From an uncultured Gammaproteobacteria bacterium (GTDB taxonomy: Bacteria > Pseudomonadota > Gammaproteobacteria > Nitrosococcales > Methylophagaceae), in contig CAJWKF010000002.1 of the NCBI GenBank assembly GCA_913042265.1, forward strand, positions 1 to 64,000: a stretch of 64,000 bases of DNA, given 5' to 3'. The notes below the pieces were generated by a model that did not search any database, was not told the DNA's origin, and saw nothing but the letters and a program-made list of their open reading frames with translations. Positions 55,914-64,000 of this stretch are shown here, in pieces (the first letter of the stretch is position 1; every line of letters starts with the position of its first letter). Made by a program: the position numbers and the translations under genes.

Positions 55914-58255
55914 TAAATATTGAAATTGATGGAATCCCATTAACAGCTGATCCAACAAAAATGATTATTGAAGTTGCTGATGAAGCAGGTATCGATATTC
56001 CACGTTTTTGTTATCATAAAAAATTGTCAATTGCGGCGAACTGTCGTATGTGTTTGGTCGAGGTAGATAAATCAAATAAAGCATTGCCTGCTTGTGCAAC
56101 ACCCATATCAGAGGGTATGAAAGTATTTACAAGCTCAGCTGTTGCAATAGCAGCTCAGCGGGGTGTAATGGAGTTTTTACTCATTAATCACCCATTGGAT
56201 TGTCCGATTTGTGATCAAGGTGGAGAATGTGAGTTACAAGACTTATCGATGGGGTATGGTGCTGGCGTCGGTCGGTTTAGTGAGGGAAAACGTGTCGTTA
56301 AAGATAAAGATATTGGCGCACTGATTAAAACGGATATGACGCGATGTATTCATTGCACCCGCTGTGTTCGTTTTGGTCAAGAAATTGCTGGTATTAAGGA
56401 GTTAGGGGCTACGGGTCGTGGCGAACATATGGAAATAGGTACTTATATTGAGGAAAGTTTAGCCTCTGAACTCTCTGGGAATATTATTGACCTATGTCCT
56501 GTCGGAGCCTTAACATCTAAACCTTTTCGTTATAAAGCGAGGGCCTGGGAATTATCAGCTCACCCTGGGGTTTCACCACATGATTCTGTGGGGTCTAATA
56601 TTGAGATCCATACCCGTCGGGATGAAGTAATGCGTGTTGTACCTCGTGAAAATGAACTGTTGAACGAAACATGGTTGTCAGATCGCGATCGTTTTAGTTA
56701 TCTAGGTCTGGAACACGAAGAACGTGCTACAACCCCGATGATTAAGAAAAATGGTCAATGGCAGGAAGTAGATTGGCAAACGGCATTAAATATAGCTGTT
56801 GATGGAATCAAATCTGTCAAAGAGCAAGATGGTGCTCAACAAATAGCAGGTATTGCTTCGCCAATGTCATCTTTGGAAGAGTCCTATCTGTTTCAAAAAT
56901 TCTTACGGGGGTTAGAAATTGAAAACATTGATCACCGCCTACGACAACAAGATTTTTCAGATAAGTCTGTTGATTACAATCAAGACATGTCCTTGAAGCA
57001 GATTGAACAGTTAGACACCATTTTGTTAATAGGTTGCCATATTCGTGCAGAAGAACCGATTTTAGCGCACCGACTTCGCCAAGCAACAATGACTGGAACA
57101 AAGGTTAATGATATAAATTTCTTTACTAGCGATTTATTAATGCCAGTCACAACTCAAATCGGGGTTAATATAGATAAAATGCTGGTTCATTTGTCAGGTA
57201 TCGCAAAGATTTTGATGCCAGTAAATGGTGATGAAGATTCAGCGTGGCTCGATTTACTTGTAGAAGTGGTGCCAACTGCCGAAGCTCAGACGATTGCGAA
57301 GCAACTATCGAGCGCAGAAAATGGAATGGTCATGCTAGGGGCTTTAGCTAACAATCACCCTCATGCCGCTAAAATCAGAACACTATCGACACTGATTTGT
57401 CGATTGACATCGAGTCAATTGATCGTTTTACCAACAGCCAACTCAAAAGGAGCAATGCTAGCCGGTGTTTTTCCACAAAAAGATGATGCGCTTAATACTC
57501 AAGAGAGTTTTCAAGCTAATCTAAAAAGTTATGTTTTACTGGGTATTGAGCCTGAGCTTGACTGTGCTGATCCTAGGTTGGCATTAACTGCATTAAGACA
57601 AGCTGACTTTGTAGTTGCGCTGCAACCTTATGTCACTGAAACAATGCTAACTTATGCTGATGTAATTCTTCCAGTTTCCAGTTTCTCTGAGTCTTCAGGA
57701 ACATTTGTAAGTATTGATGGCCAATGGCAATCTTATACTGGTGCAGTCACTCCCAAAGGTGAGAGTAGACCTGCTTGGAAAGTACTTCGGGTGTTAGCTA
57801 ATTTAGCTGAAGTAGGGGGGTTTGATTATATTTCATCTCAGGACATTAACGATGAAATCCGCTCTAGTGACGCTATTAAAATGGTATCTAAACCTTATTG
57901 GCCGGATAATACCGATACGAGAAGTTCAGGTGTAGAAGTCATTTCAGAGGTGCCTATGTACCAGACAGATAGTATTGTTAGACGTAGCAGTGCTCTGGCA
58001 AACACTATTGAGAATAAGGCAGCTATCATCGCAAAAATGAATATGGGTGAGGCTCAAAAACATGGTTTAATAAATTTCAACAGCGTAGTTGTATGTCAAG
58101 ATAAGCAAAGAGTCACAATGGATTTTGAAGTCGATAATTCGATTGCGGATGGTTGTATTCATATGCCCGCAGGTGTGCCACAGATGTCACAGTTTGCGGC
58201 TGCATTTTCTATTGTCACGGTAGAGGCTAATAAGCAGAGTGCCAAGGATGATTGA
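55910..58255 (+). CDS. nuoG: NADH-quinone oxidoreductase subunit G
   Basis: NuoG is the large peripheral subunit with several Fe-S clusters. The 781-residue protein has the ferredoxin-like 2Fe-2S domain ([27 protein letters not shown]), the His-Cys 4Fe-4S region ([15 protein letters not shown]), the second 4Fe-4S binding region ([28 protein letters not shown]) and a molybdopterin-oxidoreductase-like C-terminal domain. The last domain is shorter and less conserved than in E. coli. Its stop overlaps nuoH. Confidence 0.96.
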   Translation: MINIEIDGIPLTADPTKMIIEVADEAGIDIPRFCYHKKLSIAANCRMCLVEVDKSNKALPACATPISEGMKVFTSSAVAIAAQRGVMEFLLINHPLDCPICDQGGECELQDLSMGYGAGVGRFSEGKRVVKDKDIGALIKTDMTRCIHCTRCVRFGQEIAGIKELGATGRGEHMEIGTYIEESLASELSGNIIDLCPVGALTSKPFRYKARAWELSAHPGVSPHDSVGSNIEIHTRRDEVMRVVPRENELLNETWLSDRDRFSYLGLEHEERATTPMIKKNGQWQEVDWQTALNIAVDGIKSVKEQDGAQQIAGIASPMSSLEESYLFQKFLRGLEIENIDHRLRQQDFSDKSVDYNQDMSLKQIEQLDTILLIGCHIRAEEPILAHRLRQATMTGTKVNDINFFTSDLLMPVTTQIGVNIDKMLVHLSGIAKILMPVNGDEDSAWLDLLVEVVPTAEAQTIAKQLSSAENGMVMLGALANNHPHAAKIRTLSTLICRLTSSQLIVLPTANSKGAMLAGVFPQKDDALNTQESFQANLKSYVLLGIEPELDCADPRLALTALRQADFVVALQPYVTETMLTYADVILPVSSFSESSGTFVSIDGQWQSYTGAVTPKGESRPAWKVLRVLANLAEVGGFDYISSQDINDEIRSSDAIKMVSKPYWPDNTDTRSSGVEVISEVPMYQTDSIVRRSSALANTIENKAAIIAKMNMGEAQKHGLINFNSVVVCQDKQRVTMDFEVDNSIADGCIHMPAGVPQMSQFAAAFSIVTVEANKQSAKDD

Positions 58256-59336
58256 TCTCCTCCTAAACACCATATTACCGATCGTACTTAAGATTTTGTT
58301 AATCGTAATTCCATTAATGATTGCTGTGGCATATCTGACATATGCTGAACGCAAAGTGATAGGCTATATTCAATTACGTATTGGGCCAAATCGTGTAGGC
58401 CCTCGAGGCTGGTTGCAGCCGATTGCTGATGCAGTAAAATTAATGTTTAAGGAAGTGATTTTTCCTAAAAAATCTAACCTGTATTTATTTGTAGTGGCTC
58501 CTGTCTTAGCTATTGCTCCTGCCTTAGCTGCATGGGCTGTGATGCCTTTTGATTCAGATCTTATTTTAGCTGATATAGATGCAGGACTACTTTATATTTT
58601 AGCTATTACCTCAATGGGTGTTTATGGGGTTATTGTCGCCGGCTGGGCCTCAAACTCTCGTTATGCATTCCTCGGTGCAATGCGCAGCGCAGCGCAAGTA
58701 GTGTCTTATGAAATTGCCATGGGTTTTGCCTTAGTCGGCGTATTGATTGCTGCTGGCAGCTTGAATTTAGGTGAGATTGTACTTGGGCAGCAAGGTGGTA
58801 TCTGGCATTGGTACTTTGTGCCCTTATTTCCTCTGTTTGTCATTTATTTCTTATCAGGTGTAGCCGAAACTAACCGTGCCCCATTTGATGTTGCTGAAGG
58901 TGAATCTGAGATTGTTGCTGGGTTCCATGTTGAATATTCTGGTATGGCATTTGCGATTTTCTTTTTGGCTGAATATGCGGACATGATTTTAATTTCAATG
59001 TTAGCGTCTGTACTATTCATGGGAGGTTGGTTATCACCTTTTGAAGGTACGGTCTTAAATTTTGCATTTTCTTGGGTACCAGGCTTAGTCTGGCTTTTAC
59101 TCAAGACGTCATTTTTTTTATTCCTATACTTATGGTTCAGAGCTACTTTCCCACGGTATCGCTATGATCAAATTATGCGTCTAGGTTGGAAAGTGTTTAT
59201 TCCCGTGACCTTAGTCTGGTTGGTAGTGGTATCGACAGCACAAGTGATGGACATCGGTCCTTGGTTTACTGAAGCTAGTGACTTAACTTCTACCTCACAG
59301 ATTTCACAGCCCATCGAAAAGGTAAATAATTCATGA
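58248..59336 (+). CDS. nuoH: NADH-quinone oxidoreductase subunit H
   Basis: NuoH is the membrane subunit that forms the floor of the quinone chamber. From the ATG at 58248 ([11 protein letters not shown]) the protein has 362 residues; the track's GTG at 58239 lies further into nuoG. It has about eight helices, with [25 protein letters not shown] and [27 protein letters not shown], the family's most conserved loops. It overlaps nuoG by 8 bp and nuoI by 4 bp. Confidence 0.96.
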   Translation: MIDLLLNTILPIVLKILLIVIPLMIAVAYLTYAERKVIGYIQLRIGPNRVGPRGWLQPIADAVKLMFKEVIFPKKSNLYLFVVAPVLAIAPALAAWAVMPFDSDLILADIDAGLLYILAITSMGVYGVIVAGWASNSRYAFLGAMRSAAQVVSYEIAMGFALVGVLIAAGSLNLGEIVLGQQGGIWHWYFVPLFPLFVIYFLSGVAETNRAPFDVAEGESEIVAGFHVEYSGMAFAIFFLAEYADMILISMLASVLFMGGWLSPFEGTVLNFAFSWVPGLVWLLLKTSFFLFLYLWFRATFPRYRYDQIMRLGWKVFIPVTLVWLVVVSTAQVMDIGPWFTEASDLTSTSQISQPIEKVNNS

Positions 59337-59824
59337 TGCGCTCAATAAGCCATTTTTTAAAAAGCTTTTTGCTCTGGGAGCTGCTCTTGGGTTTGAAGCT
59401 TACAGGACGATATTTATTTGCTAAGAAAATAACAGTGCAGTACCCAGAAGAGCAAACACCACAGTCTCCACGCTTTCGTGGGTTGCATGCATTACGCAGA
59501 TATCCTAATGGGGAAGAACGTTGTATAGGTTGTAAATTATGTGAGGCAGTATGTCCGGCACTAGCGATTACGATTGAGACTGAACCTCGTGATGATGGAA
59601 CACGTCGTACTACGCGATACGATATTGATTTATTTAAATGTATTTATTGTGGGTTCTGTGAAGAATCTTGTCCGGTTGACTCTATTGTTGAAACACGTGT
59701 GTTTGACTACCACTTTGAACAACGTGGCGAAAATATAATGACGAAAGAGAAATTGTTAGCAATTGGGGATCAGTACGAAGGTGAAATTTCAGCAGATCGT
59801 GCTGCGGATGCACCTTACCGGTAA
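59333..59824 (+). CDS. nuoI: NADH-quinone oxidoreductase subunit I
   Basis: NuoI carries two 4Fe-4S clusters (N6a and N6b). The 163-residue protein has [12 protein letters not shown] and [12 protein letters not shown] as the ligand motifs, preceded by [16 protein letters not shown]. An N-terminal amphipathic helix holds it to the membrane. It is of the shorter, non-enterobacterial NuoI type. Confidence 0.96.
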   Translation: MMRSISHFLKSFLLWELLLGLKLTGRYLFAKKITVQYPEEQTPQSPRFRGLHALRRYPNGEERCIGCKLCEAVCPALAITIETEPRDDGTRRTTRYDIDLFKCIYCGFCEESCPVDSIVETRVFDYHFEQRGENIMTKEKLLAIGDQYEGEISADRAADAPYR

Positions 59825-59841
59825 CGTTAGGTTTATTGACT

Positions 59842-60450
59842 ATGGAACAAATAATTTTTTATTGCTTTTCTGCATTGCTACTCTTTTCAGCGACGATGGT
59901 GATCACTGTTCGTAACCCGGTACGTGCTGCTCTATTTTTAGTATTGGCTTTTTTTACTAGTGCTGGTATCTGGCTGTTATTAGAAGCTGAATTTTTAGCC
60001 TTAACGCTAGTATTGGTTTATGTCGGTGCAGTAATGGTGCTGTTCTTGTTTGTGGTGATGATGCTGGATATTAATTTAACGTCATTGCAAGAAGGATTTA
60101 CCAGATATTTACCATTGGGTATTTTAGTAGCGGCACTTATTACTATAGAAATGTTAGCGGTACTGGGAGCGGCTCATTTTGGTTTGGATATAGTGCCACT
60201 GCCTGCCCCTCAGCCAGACGATTACAGTAATACCAGAGCGATTGGTCTAATGCTCTATACCACTTACGTATATCCATTTGAGATTGCAGCAGTGATATTG
60301 ACAGTGGCTATTGTTGCAGCGATCACATTGACTTTACGGGAAAATAAAAGTCGTAAAGCTCAGGTCGTATCTGATCAAATTAAAGTGCGAGCAGAAGATA
60401 GGTTGAGAATAGTCAAAATGGATGCTGTCAGGAAGGAAACTGAATTATGA
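59842..60450 (+). CDS. nuoJ: NADH-quinone oxidoreductase subunit J
   Basis: NuoJ is a five-helix membrane subunit of complex I. From the ATG at 59842 ([14 protein letters not shown]) the protein has 202 residues; the track's TTG at 59836 adds two residues. The conserved helix reads [28 protein letters not shown]. It overlaps nuoK by 4 bp. Confidence 0.95.
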   Translation: MEQIIFYCFSALLLFSATMVITVRNPVRAALFLVLAFFTSAGIWLLLEAEFLALTLVLVYVGAVMVLFLFVVMMLDINLTSLQEGFTRYLPLGILVAALITIEMLAVLGAAHFGLDIVPLPAPQPDDYSNTRAIGLMLYTTYVYPFEIAAVILTVAIVAAITLTLRENKSRKAQVVSDQIKVRAEDRLRIVKMDAVRKETEL

Positions 60451-60752
60451 TAGCTTTGTCTGATTTTCTTATTTTGAGCGCTTTATTATTTAGCTTGTCT
60501 GTTTTGGGTATTTTTATTAACCGAAAAAATATTATTATTTTATTAATGTGCATCGAGTTGATGTTGCTTGCTGTCAATCTTAACTTTATTGCATTTTCAC
60601 ATTACTCAGGGGATATAGCTGGTCAAATATTTGTGTTTTTTATTTTGACAGTAGCGGCAGCAGAAGCAGCTATCGGCCTAGCCATTTTAGTAGTGTTATT
60701 CCGTAATTTGAACACGATCAACGTTAGTGACCTTGATAGGTTAAAAGGTTAG
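60447..60752 (+). CDS. nuoK: NADH-quinone oxidoreductase subunit K
   Basis: NuoK is a three-helix subunit contributing to the proton path. The 101-residue length is standard. The two buried Glu residues are seen in [16 protein letters not shown] and [18 protein letters not shown]. It overlaps nuoJ by 4 bp and is 2 bp before nuoL. Confidence 0.96.
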   Translation: MIALSDFLILSALLFSLSVLGIFINRKNIIILLMCIELMLLAVNLNFIAFSHYSGDIAGQIFVFFILTVAAAEAAIGLAILVVLFRNLNTINVSDLDRLKG

Positions 60753-60754
60753 GT

Positions 60755-62710
60755 ATGGAAGTACTTAACGAAAACCTGCTATTGACACTCGTGTTAGCGC
60801 CACTACTGGGCAGTATTGTTGCGGGTCTCTTTGGTAAAAAAATTGGTGAAAAAGCATCTCATACAGTGACAATCATCGGTGTGTTTGTCGCTTTTATTGT
60901 TTCTATGTGGGTGTTCAAACTAGTTATTTTTGATAGTGCTAGCTATAACGCTCAAGTTTATCAGTGGTTACAAGCAGGGTCATTGAGCATTGAAATCGGC
61001 TTCATGGTCGATTCTTTAACAGCCATCATGCTGGTGGTGGTAACTTTTGTCTCATTAATGGTGCATATCTACACTGTTGGATATATGAAAGGTGATGATG
61101 GTTATAGCCGTTTCTTTAGTTATATTTCATTGTTTACTTTTTCGATGCTGATGCTAGTAATGGCAAACAACTTCATGCAATTATTTTTTGGTTGGGAGGC
61201 TGTAGGCTTAGTGTCGTATTTACTAATTGGTTTTTGGTATAAGAAACCAACAGCAATATATGCAAATTTAAAAGCCTTTTTAGTCAACCGTGTCGGTGAT
61301 TTTGGGTTTTTATTAGGCATCGCAGCAGTATTGATGTATGCAGGTAGTCTGGATTATCTTGAAGTATTTGCACAGGCTCCTATGATGGCTACGCAATCAA
61401 TGAGTGTATTTTCTGACACAGAGTGGTCAGTTATGACAGTGACCTGTATTTTATTGTTCATTGGCGCGATGGGTAAATCTGCACAGGTTCCGCTACACGT
61501 CTGGTTACCAGATTCGATGGAGGGCCCTACACCTATTTCAGCATTGATTCATGCAGCAACGATGGTGACAGCAGGTATTTTCATGGTAGCTAGAATGTCA
61601 CCATTGTTTGAGCACTCTGAAACAGCCCTATCTTTTGTAATGGTGATTGGAGCCGTTACGGCCTTGTTTATGGGCCTCTTAGGGTTGATCCAGAATGATA
61701 TTAAACGTGTTATAGCATACTCAACCTTATCTCAGCTTGGTTACATGACAGTGGCTCTTGGGGCATCTGCCTATGCCGCAGGTATCTTCCATTTAATGAC
61801 TCATGCTTTTTTCAAAGCTTTATTATTTTTGGGTGCTGGTTCTGTAATTATGGCGCTACATCATGAACAAGACATTCGTAAAATGGGCGGCATGAAAAAA
61901 TATATGCCGATCACATATTGGACAGCTTTGATAGGCTCGCTAGCTTTAATTGGTTTCCCCGGTTTTTCAGGGTTTTTCTCGAAAGATGTGATTATTGAAG
62001 CGGTGCATATTTCAACAATCCCCGGGAGTGGTTTTGCATATTTTGCAGTTGTATCAGGTGTCTTCATTACAGCTCTTTATAGCTTTAGATTGTTTTTCAT
62101 GGTGTTCCATGGCGAAGAGCGCTTTGAACACCATGATGGTCAAATGCCGCAAGAGTCACCTTTGGTTGTAACGCTACCGTTAATTTTATTAGCGATACCT
62201 TCAGTCATTGCAGGTTTGTTTATCGGGAAGATGGTGTTTGGTGAATTCTTTGGGGCCTCTATTTTTGTATTAGAACAACATGATGTATTAGGCCACCATG
62301 CAGTTAATTACCAGGGAATCTGGAGCTTTATATTACATGGTGTAACTGCTTTACCTTTCTGGTTAGCAATGGCAGGTGTCGCGATGGCATATTTCTTGTA
62401 TATGCTAAGGCCCGATATCCCAATGAGAATGCATCAAACATTCAACTGGTTGTATCGGGTTATGGATAATAAATATGGCTTTGATCGTTTTAATGAAGTC
62501 ATATTTTCTGGTGGTGCTCGTGTCATAGGCCGAGTGTTATGGAAGGTGGGAGATGAGGCTATAATCGATGGTACCGTTGTTAATGGTGCAGCTAGGACAA
62601 TCGGCTTTGCATCTAAAATGGCCCGTCAATTGCAATCTGGCTATTTGTACCATTATGCTTTTGCAATGATTTTGGGTGTTTGGCTCTTACTCACCTTTTT
62701 TGTGGTTTAA
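60755..62710 (+). CDS. nuoL: NADH-quinone oxidoreductase subunit L
   Basis: NuoL is the distal antiporter-like proton-pumping subunit with the long lateral helix. The 651-residue protein has the conserved GWEAVGLVSYLLIGFWY (Glu of the pumping channel), SAQVPLHVWLPDSMEGPTPISALIHAATMV (Lys of the channel nearby in GAMGKSAQ), and DIKRVIAYSTLSQLGYM. The C-terminal lateral helix and final transmembrane helix are intact. Confidence 0.96.
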   Translation: MEVLNENLLLTLVLAPLLGSIVAGLFGKKIGEKASHTVTIIGVFVAFIVSMWVFKLVIFDSASYNAQVYQWLQAGSLSIEIGFMVDSLTAIMLVVVTFVSLMVHIYTVGYMKGDDGYSRFFSYISLFTFSMLMLVMANNFMQLFFGWEAVGLVSYLLIGFWYKKPTAIYANLKAFLVNRVGDFGFLLGIAAVLMYAGSLDYLEVFAQAPMMATQSMSVFSDTEWSVMTVTCILLFIGAMGKSAQVPLHVWLPDSMEGPTPISALIHAATMVTAGIFMVARMSPLFEHSETALSFVMVIGAVTALFMGLLGLIQNDIKRVIAYSTLSQLGYMTVALGASAYAAGIFHLMTHAFFKALLFLGAGSVIMALHHEQDIRKMGGMKKYMPITYWTALIGSLALIGFPGFSGFFSKDVIIEAVHISTIPGSGFAYFAVVSGVFITALYSFRLFFMVFHGEERFEHHDGQMPQESPLVVTLPLILLAIPSVIAGLFIGKMVFGEFFGASIFVLEQHDVLGHHAVNYQGIWSFILHGVTALPFWLAMAGVAMAYFLYMLRPDIPMRMHQTFNWLYRVMDNKYGFDRFNEVIFSGGARVIGRVLWKVGDEAIIDGTVVNGAARTIGFASKMARQLQSGYLYHYAFAMILGVWLLLTFFVV

Positions 62711-62719
62711 GAGTGAATT

Positions 62720-64000
62720 ATGTTTTTTAATTATCCTTTATTAAGTTTGGTGGTTTGGCTTCCTATACTCGGTGGTATTGCCGTGCTGTTGAATGGTGAT
62801 AACTCCCGGACTCGGCCCCTGTCATTAACTGTGGCCTTAGTGACATTATATCTATCAACGTGGCTGTACATGGGCTTTGATATGTCGACATTTGATATGC
62901 AGTTTGTTGAATATCTGCCTTGGATTTCAGCTTATGGTATTCATTATCACTTGGGGATAGATGGTTTTTCGATGCCGTTAATCATTCTCACCGCATTTTC
63001 TACTGTGATAGTTGTAATAGCTGGGTGGGAAGTAATTCAGGATAGGCCGAGTCAATATATGGCTGCATTTCTGATCATGACTGGTTTGATGATTGCTGTA
63101 TTTGCAGCTTTAGATGCCATATTATTCTATGTGTTCTTTGAAGCAATGTTAATCCCACTGTTTTTAGTGATCGGGATCTGGGGTGGGCCGAACCGAGTCT
63201 ACGCCACCATTAAGTTTTTTTTATATACCTTTTTTGGTTCTGTTTTTTTACTAATAGCACTACTGTATTTACATCATGTGTCAGATAGTTTTTCTATTCT
63301 TGATTTTCATGCAGTGACATTAACTCTACAAGAACAAGTTTGGTTGTTTTTTGCATTTTTAATCGCATTTGCAGTTAAAGTTCCAATGTGGCCAGTTCAT
63401 ACCTGGTTACCAGATGCACATGTCGAAGCTCCTACTGGTGGCTCTGTTATCTTGGCAGCCATTACCTTAAAAATAGGAGGATATGGGCTAATACGTTTTG
63501 CACTTCCGATAACGCCTGATGCAGCAATGACATTAGATTGGCTTGTAATTGGCTTATCTTTGACGGCAATTGTCTATGTCGGTTTTGTTGCATTAGTTCA
63601 GTCTGATTTGAAAAAGTTGATTGCATACTCCAGTATTGCTCATATGGGGTTTGTGACATTAGGTTTATTTGTTATTTTTGGTATTTTCGCAAATTCTGCG
63701 ACGGGTAGTGGTGCGATGTTGGCTGTTGAGGGCGCGATGGTTCAAATGATCTCACATGGCTTTATTGCAGCGGCGATGTTCTTGTGCGTTGGCGTGTTGT
63801 ATGACCGAATGCATACTCGTGAAATTTCAGCATATGGTGGTGTAATTAATACCATGCCGGTATTTGCAGGTTTCTCGGTATTCTTTGCTATGGCGAATGC
63901 AGGTCTGCCTGGCACCTCTGGATTTGTTGGTGAATTTATGGTGATATTAGCCGCATTCCAGGCAAATTTTTGGTATGCATTTTTAGCAGCTACGACATTA
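62720..64000 (+). CDS. nuoM: NADH-quinone oxidoreductase subunit M, 3' end outside window
   Basis: This antiporter-like proton-pumping subunit begins at an ATG 9 bp after nuoL, with MFFNYPLLSLVVWLPILGG. The frame is open to the end of the window (427 codons; intact NuoM is about 500). It is not in the track because the stop is missing. Recognisable regions are FYVFFEAMLIPLFLVIGIWGG (channel Glu), FLIAFAVKVPMWPVHTWLPDAHVEAPTGGSV (channel Lys) and DLKKLIAYSSIAHMGFV. nuoN is expected just beyond the edge. Confidence 0.96.
   Translation, partial: MFFNYPLLSLVVWLPILGGIAVLLNGDNSRTRPLSLTVALVTLYLSTWLYMGFDMSTFDMQFVEYLPWISAYGIHYHLGIDGFSMPLIILTAFSTVIVVIAGWEVIQDRPSQYMAAFLIMTGLMIAVFAALDAILFYVFFEAMLIPLFLVIGIWGGPNRVYATIKFFLYTFFGSVFLLIALLYLHHVSDSFSILDFHAVTLTLQEQVWLFFAFLIAFAVKVPMWPVHTWLPDAHVEAPTGGSVILAAITLKIGGYGLIRFALPITPDAAMTLDWLVIGLSLTAIVYVGFVALVQSDLKKLIAYSSIAHMGFVTLGLFVIFGIFANSATGSGAMLAVEGAMVQMISHGFIAAAMFLCVGVLYDRMHTREISAYGGVINTMPVFAGFSVFFAMANAGLPGTSGFVGEFMVILAAFQANFWYAFLAATTL

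Overview
The window is chromosomal DNA of a free-living-type gammaproteobacterium of fairly low G+C (about 40% by eye). Several gene neighbourhoods are typical of that class: msbA-lpxK, lolD next to a lolC/E-type permease and a DUF2062 gene, divergent rpiA/ilvA, divergent trxA/rhlB, ygfB-pepP-ubiH-ubiI divergent from a TIGR02449 gene, zapA and 6S RNA, and carAB-greA-rlmE-ftsH-folP-glmM-tpiA-secG-tRNA-Leu-nuo. nuoC and nuoD are separate genes, unlike E. coli. The mix would fit a Thiotrichales-like lineage such as the Cycloclasticus/Methylophaga group, but that placement is a weak inference. No phage, insertion sequence or CRISPR array was seen.

Layout. 1-5.7 kb: envelope biogenesis on the minus strand (lpxK cut by the window edge, msbA, an exbB remnant, lolD and a single LolC/E-type permease), with a DUF2062 gene on the plus strand. 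5.8-10.3 kb: rpiA, ilvA, pgl, apaG and psd. 10.6-14.8 kb: a three-gene cassette of an RND/MMPL pump, a LolA-like periplasmic protein and an outer-membrane barrel. 14.9-22.8 kb (minus strand): zwf, an SrmB-like helicase, a DMT permease, a small unknown gene, an orphan TRAP binding protein, uvrD and trxA. 22.9-29.3 kb: rhlB, an unknown lipoprotein, then ubiI-like, ubiH, pepP and ygfB. 29.5-30.2 kb: TIGR02449, zapA and 6S RNA. 30.3-35.5 kb: a five-gene cassette of a LolA-like protein, two FtsX-type permeases, an ATPase and an outer-membrane barrel. 35.6-39.5 kb: a CPXCG protein, three tandem paralogues of unknown function, arfB, aroE and hemB. 39.8-51.2 kb: the carA-to-secG housekeeping run and tRNA-Leu(GAG). 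51.3-64 kb: nuoA to nuoM, with nuoM cut by the window edge.

How the parts work together. Lipid A flipping and phosphorylation (MsbA, LpxK), lipoprotein release (LolD and the LolC/E-type protein) and phosphatidylethanolamine synthesis (Psd) build the envelope. Two further cassettes pair a LolA-like carrier with an inner-membrane pump and a barrel: one uses an RND pump and the other an ABC pump. They look like parallel trans-envelope routes for unknown, probably lipidic, cargo. zwf, pgl and rpiA cover most of the oxidative pentose phosphate branch. ubiH and ubiI supply ubiquinone, which complex I (nuo) reduces.

The best candidates for undescribed biology are the paired LolA-like cassettes and the tandem family of three small proteins at 35.8-37.1 kb. 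The clearest sign of genome decay is the 50-codon exbB stub upstream of msbA.
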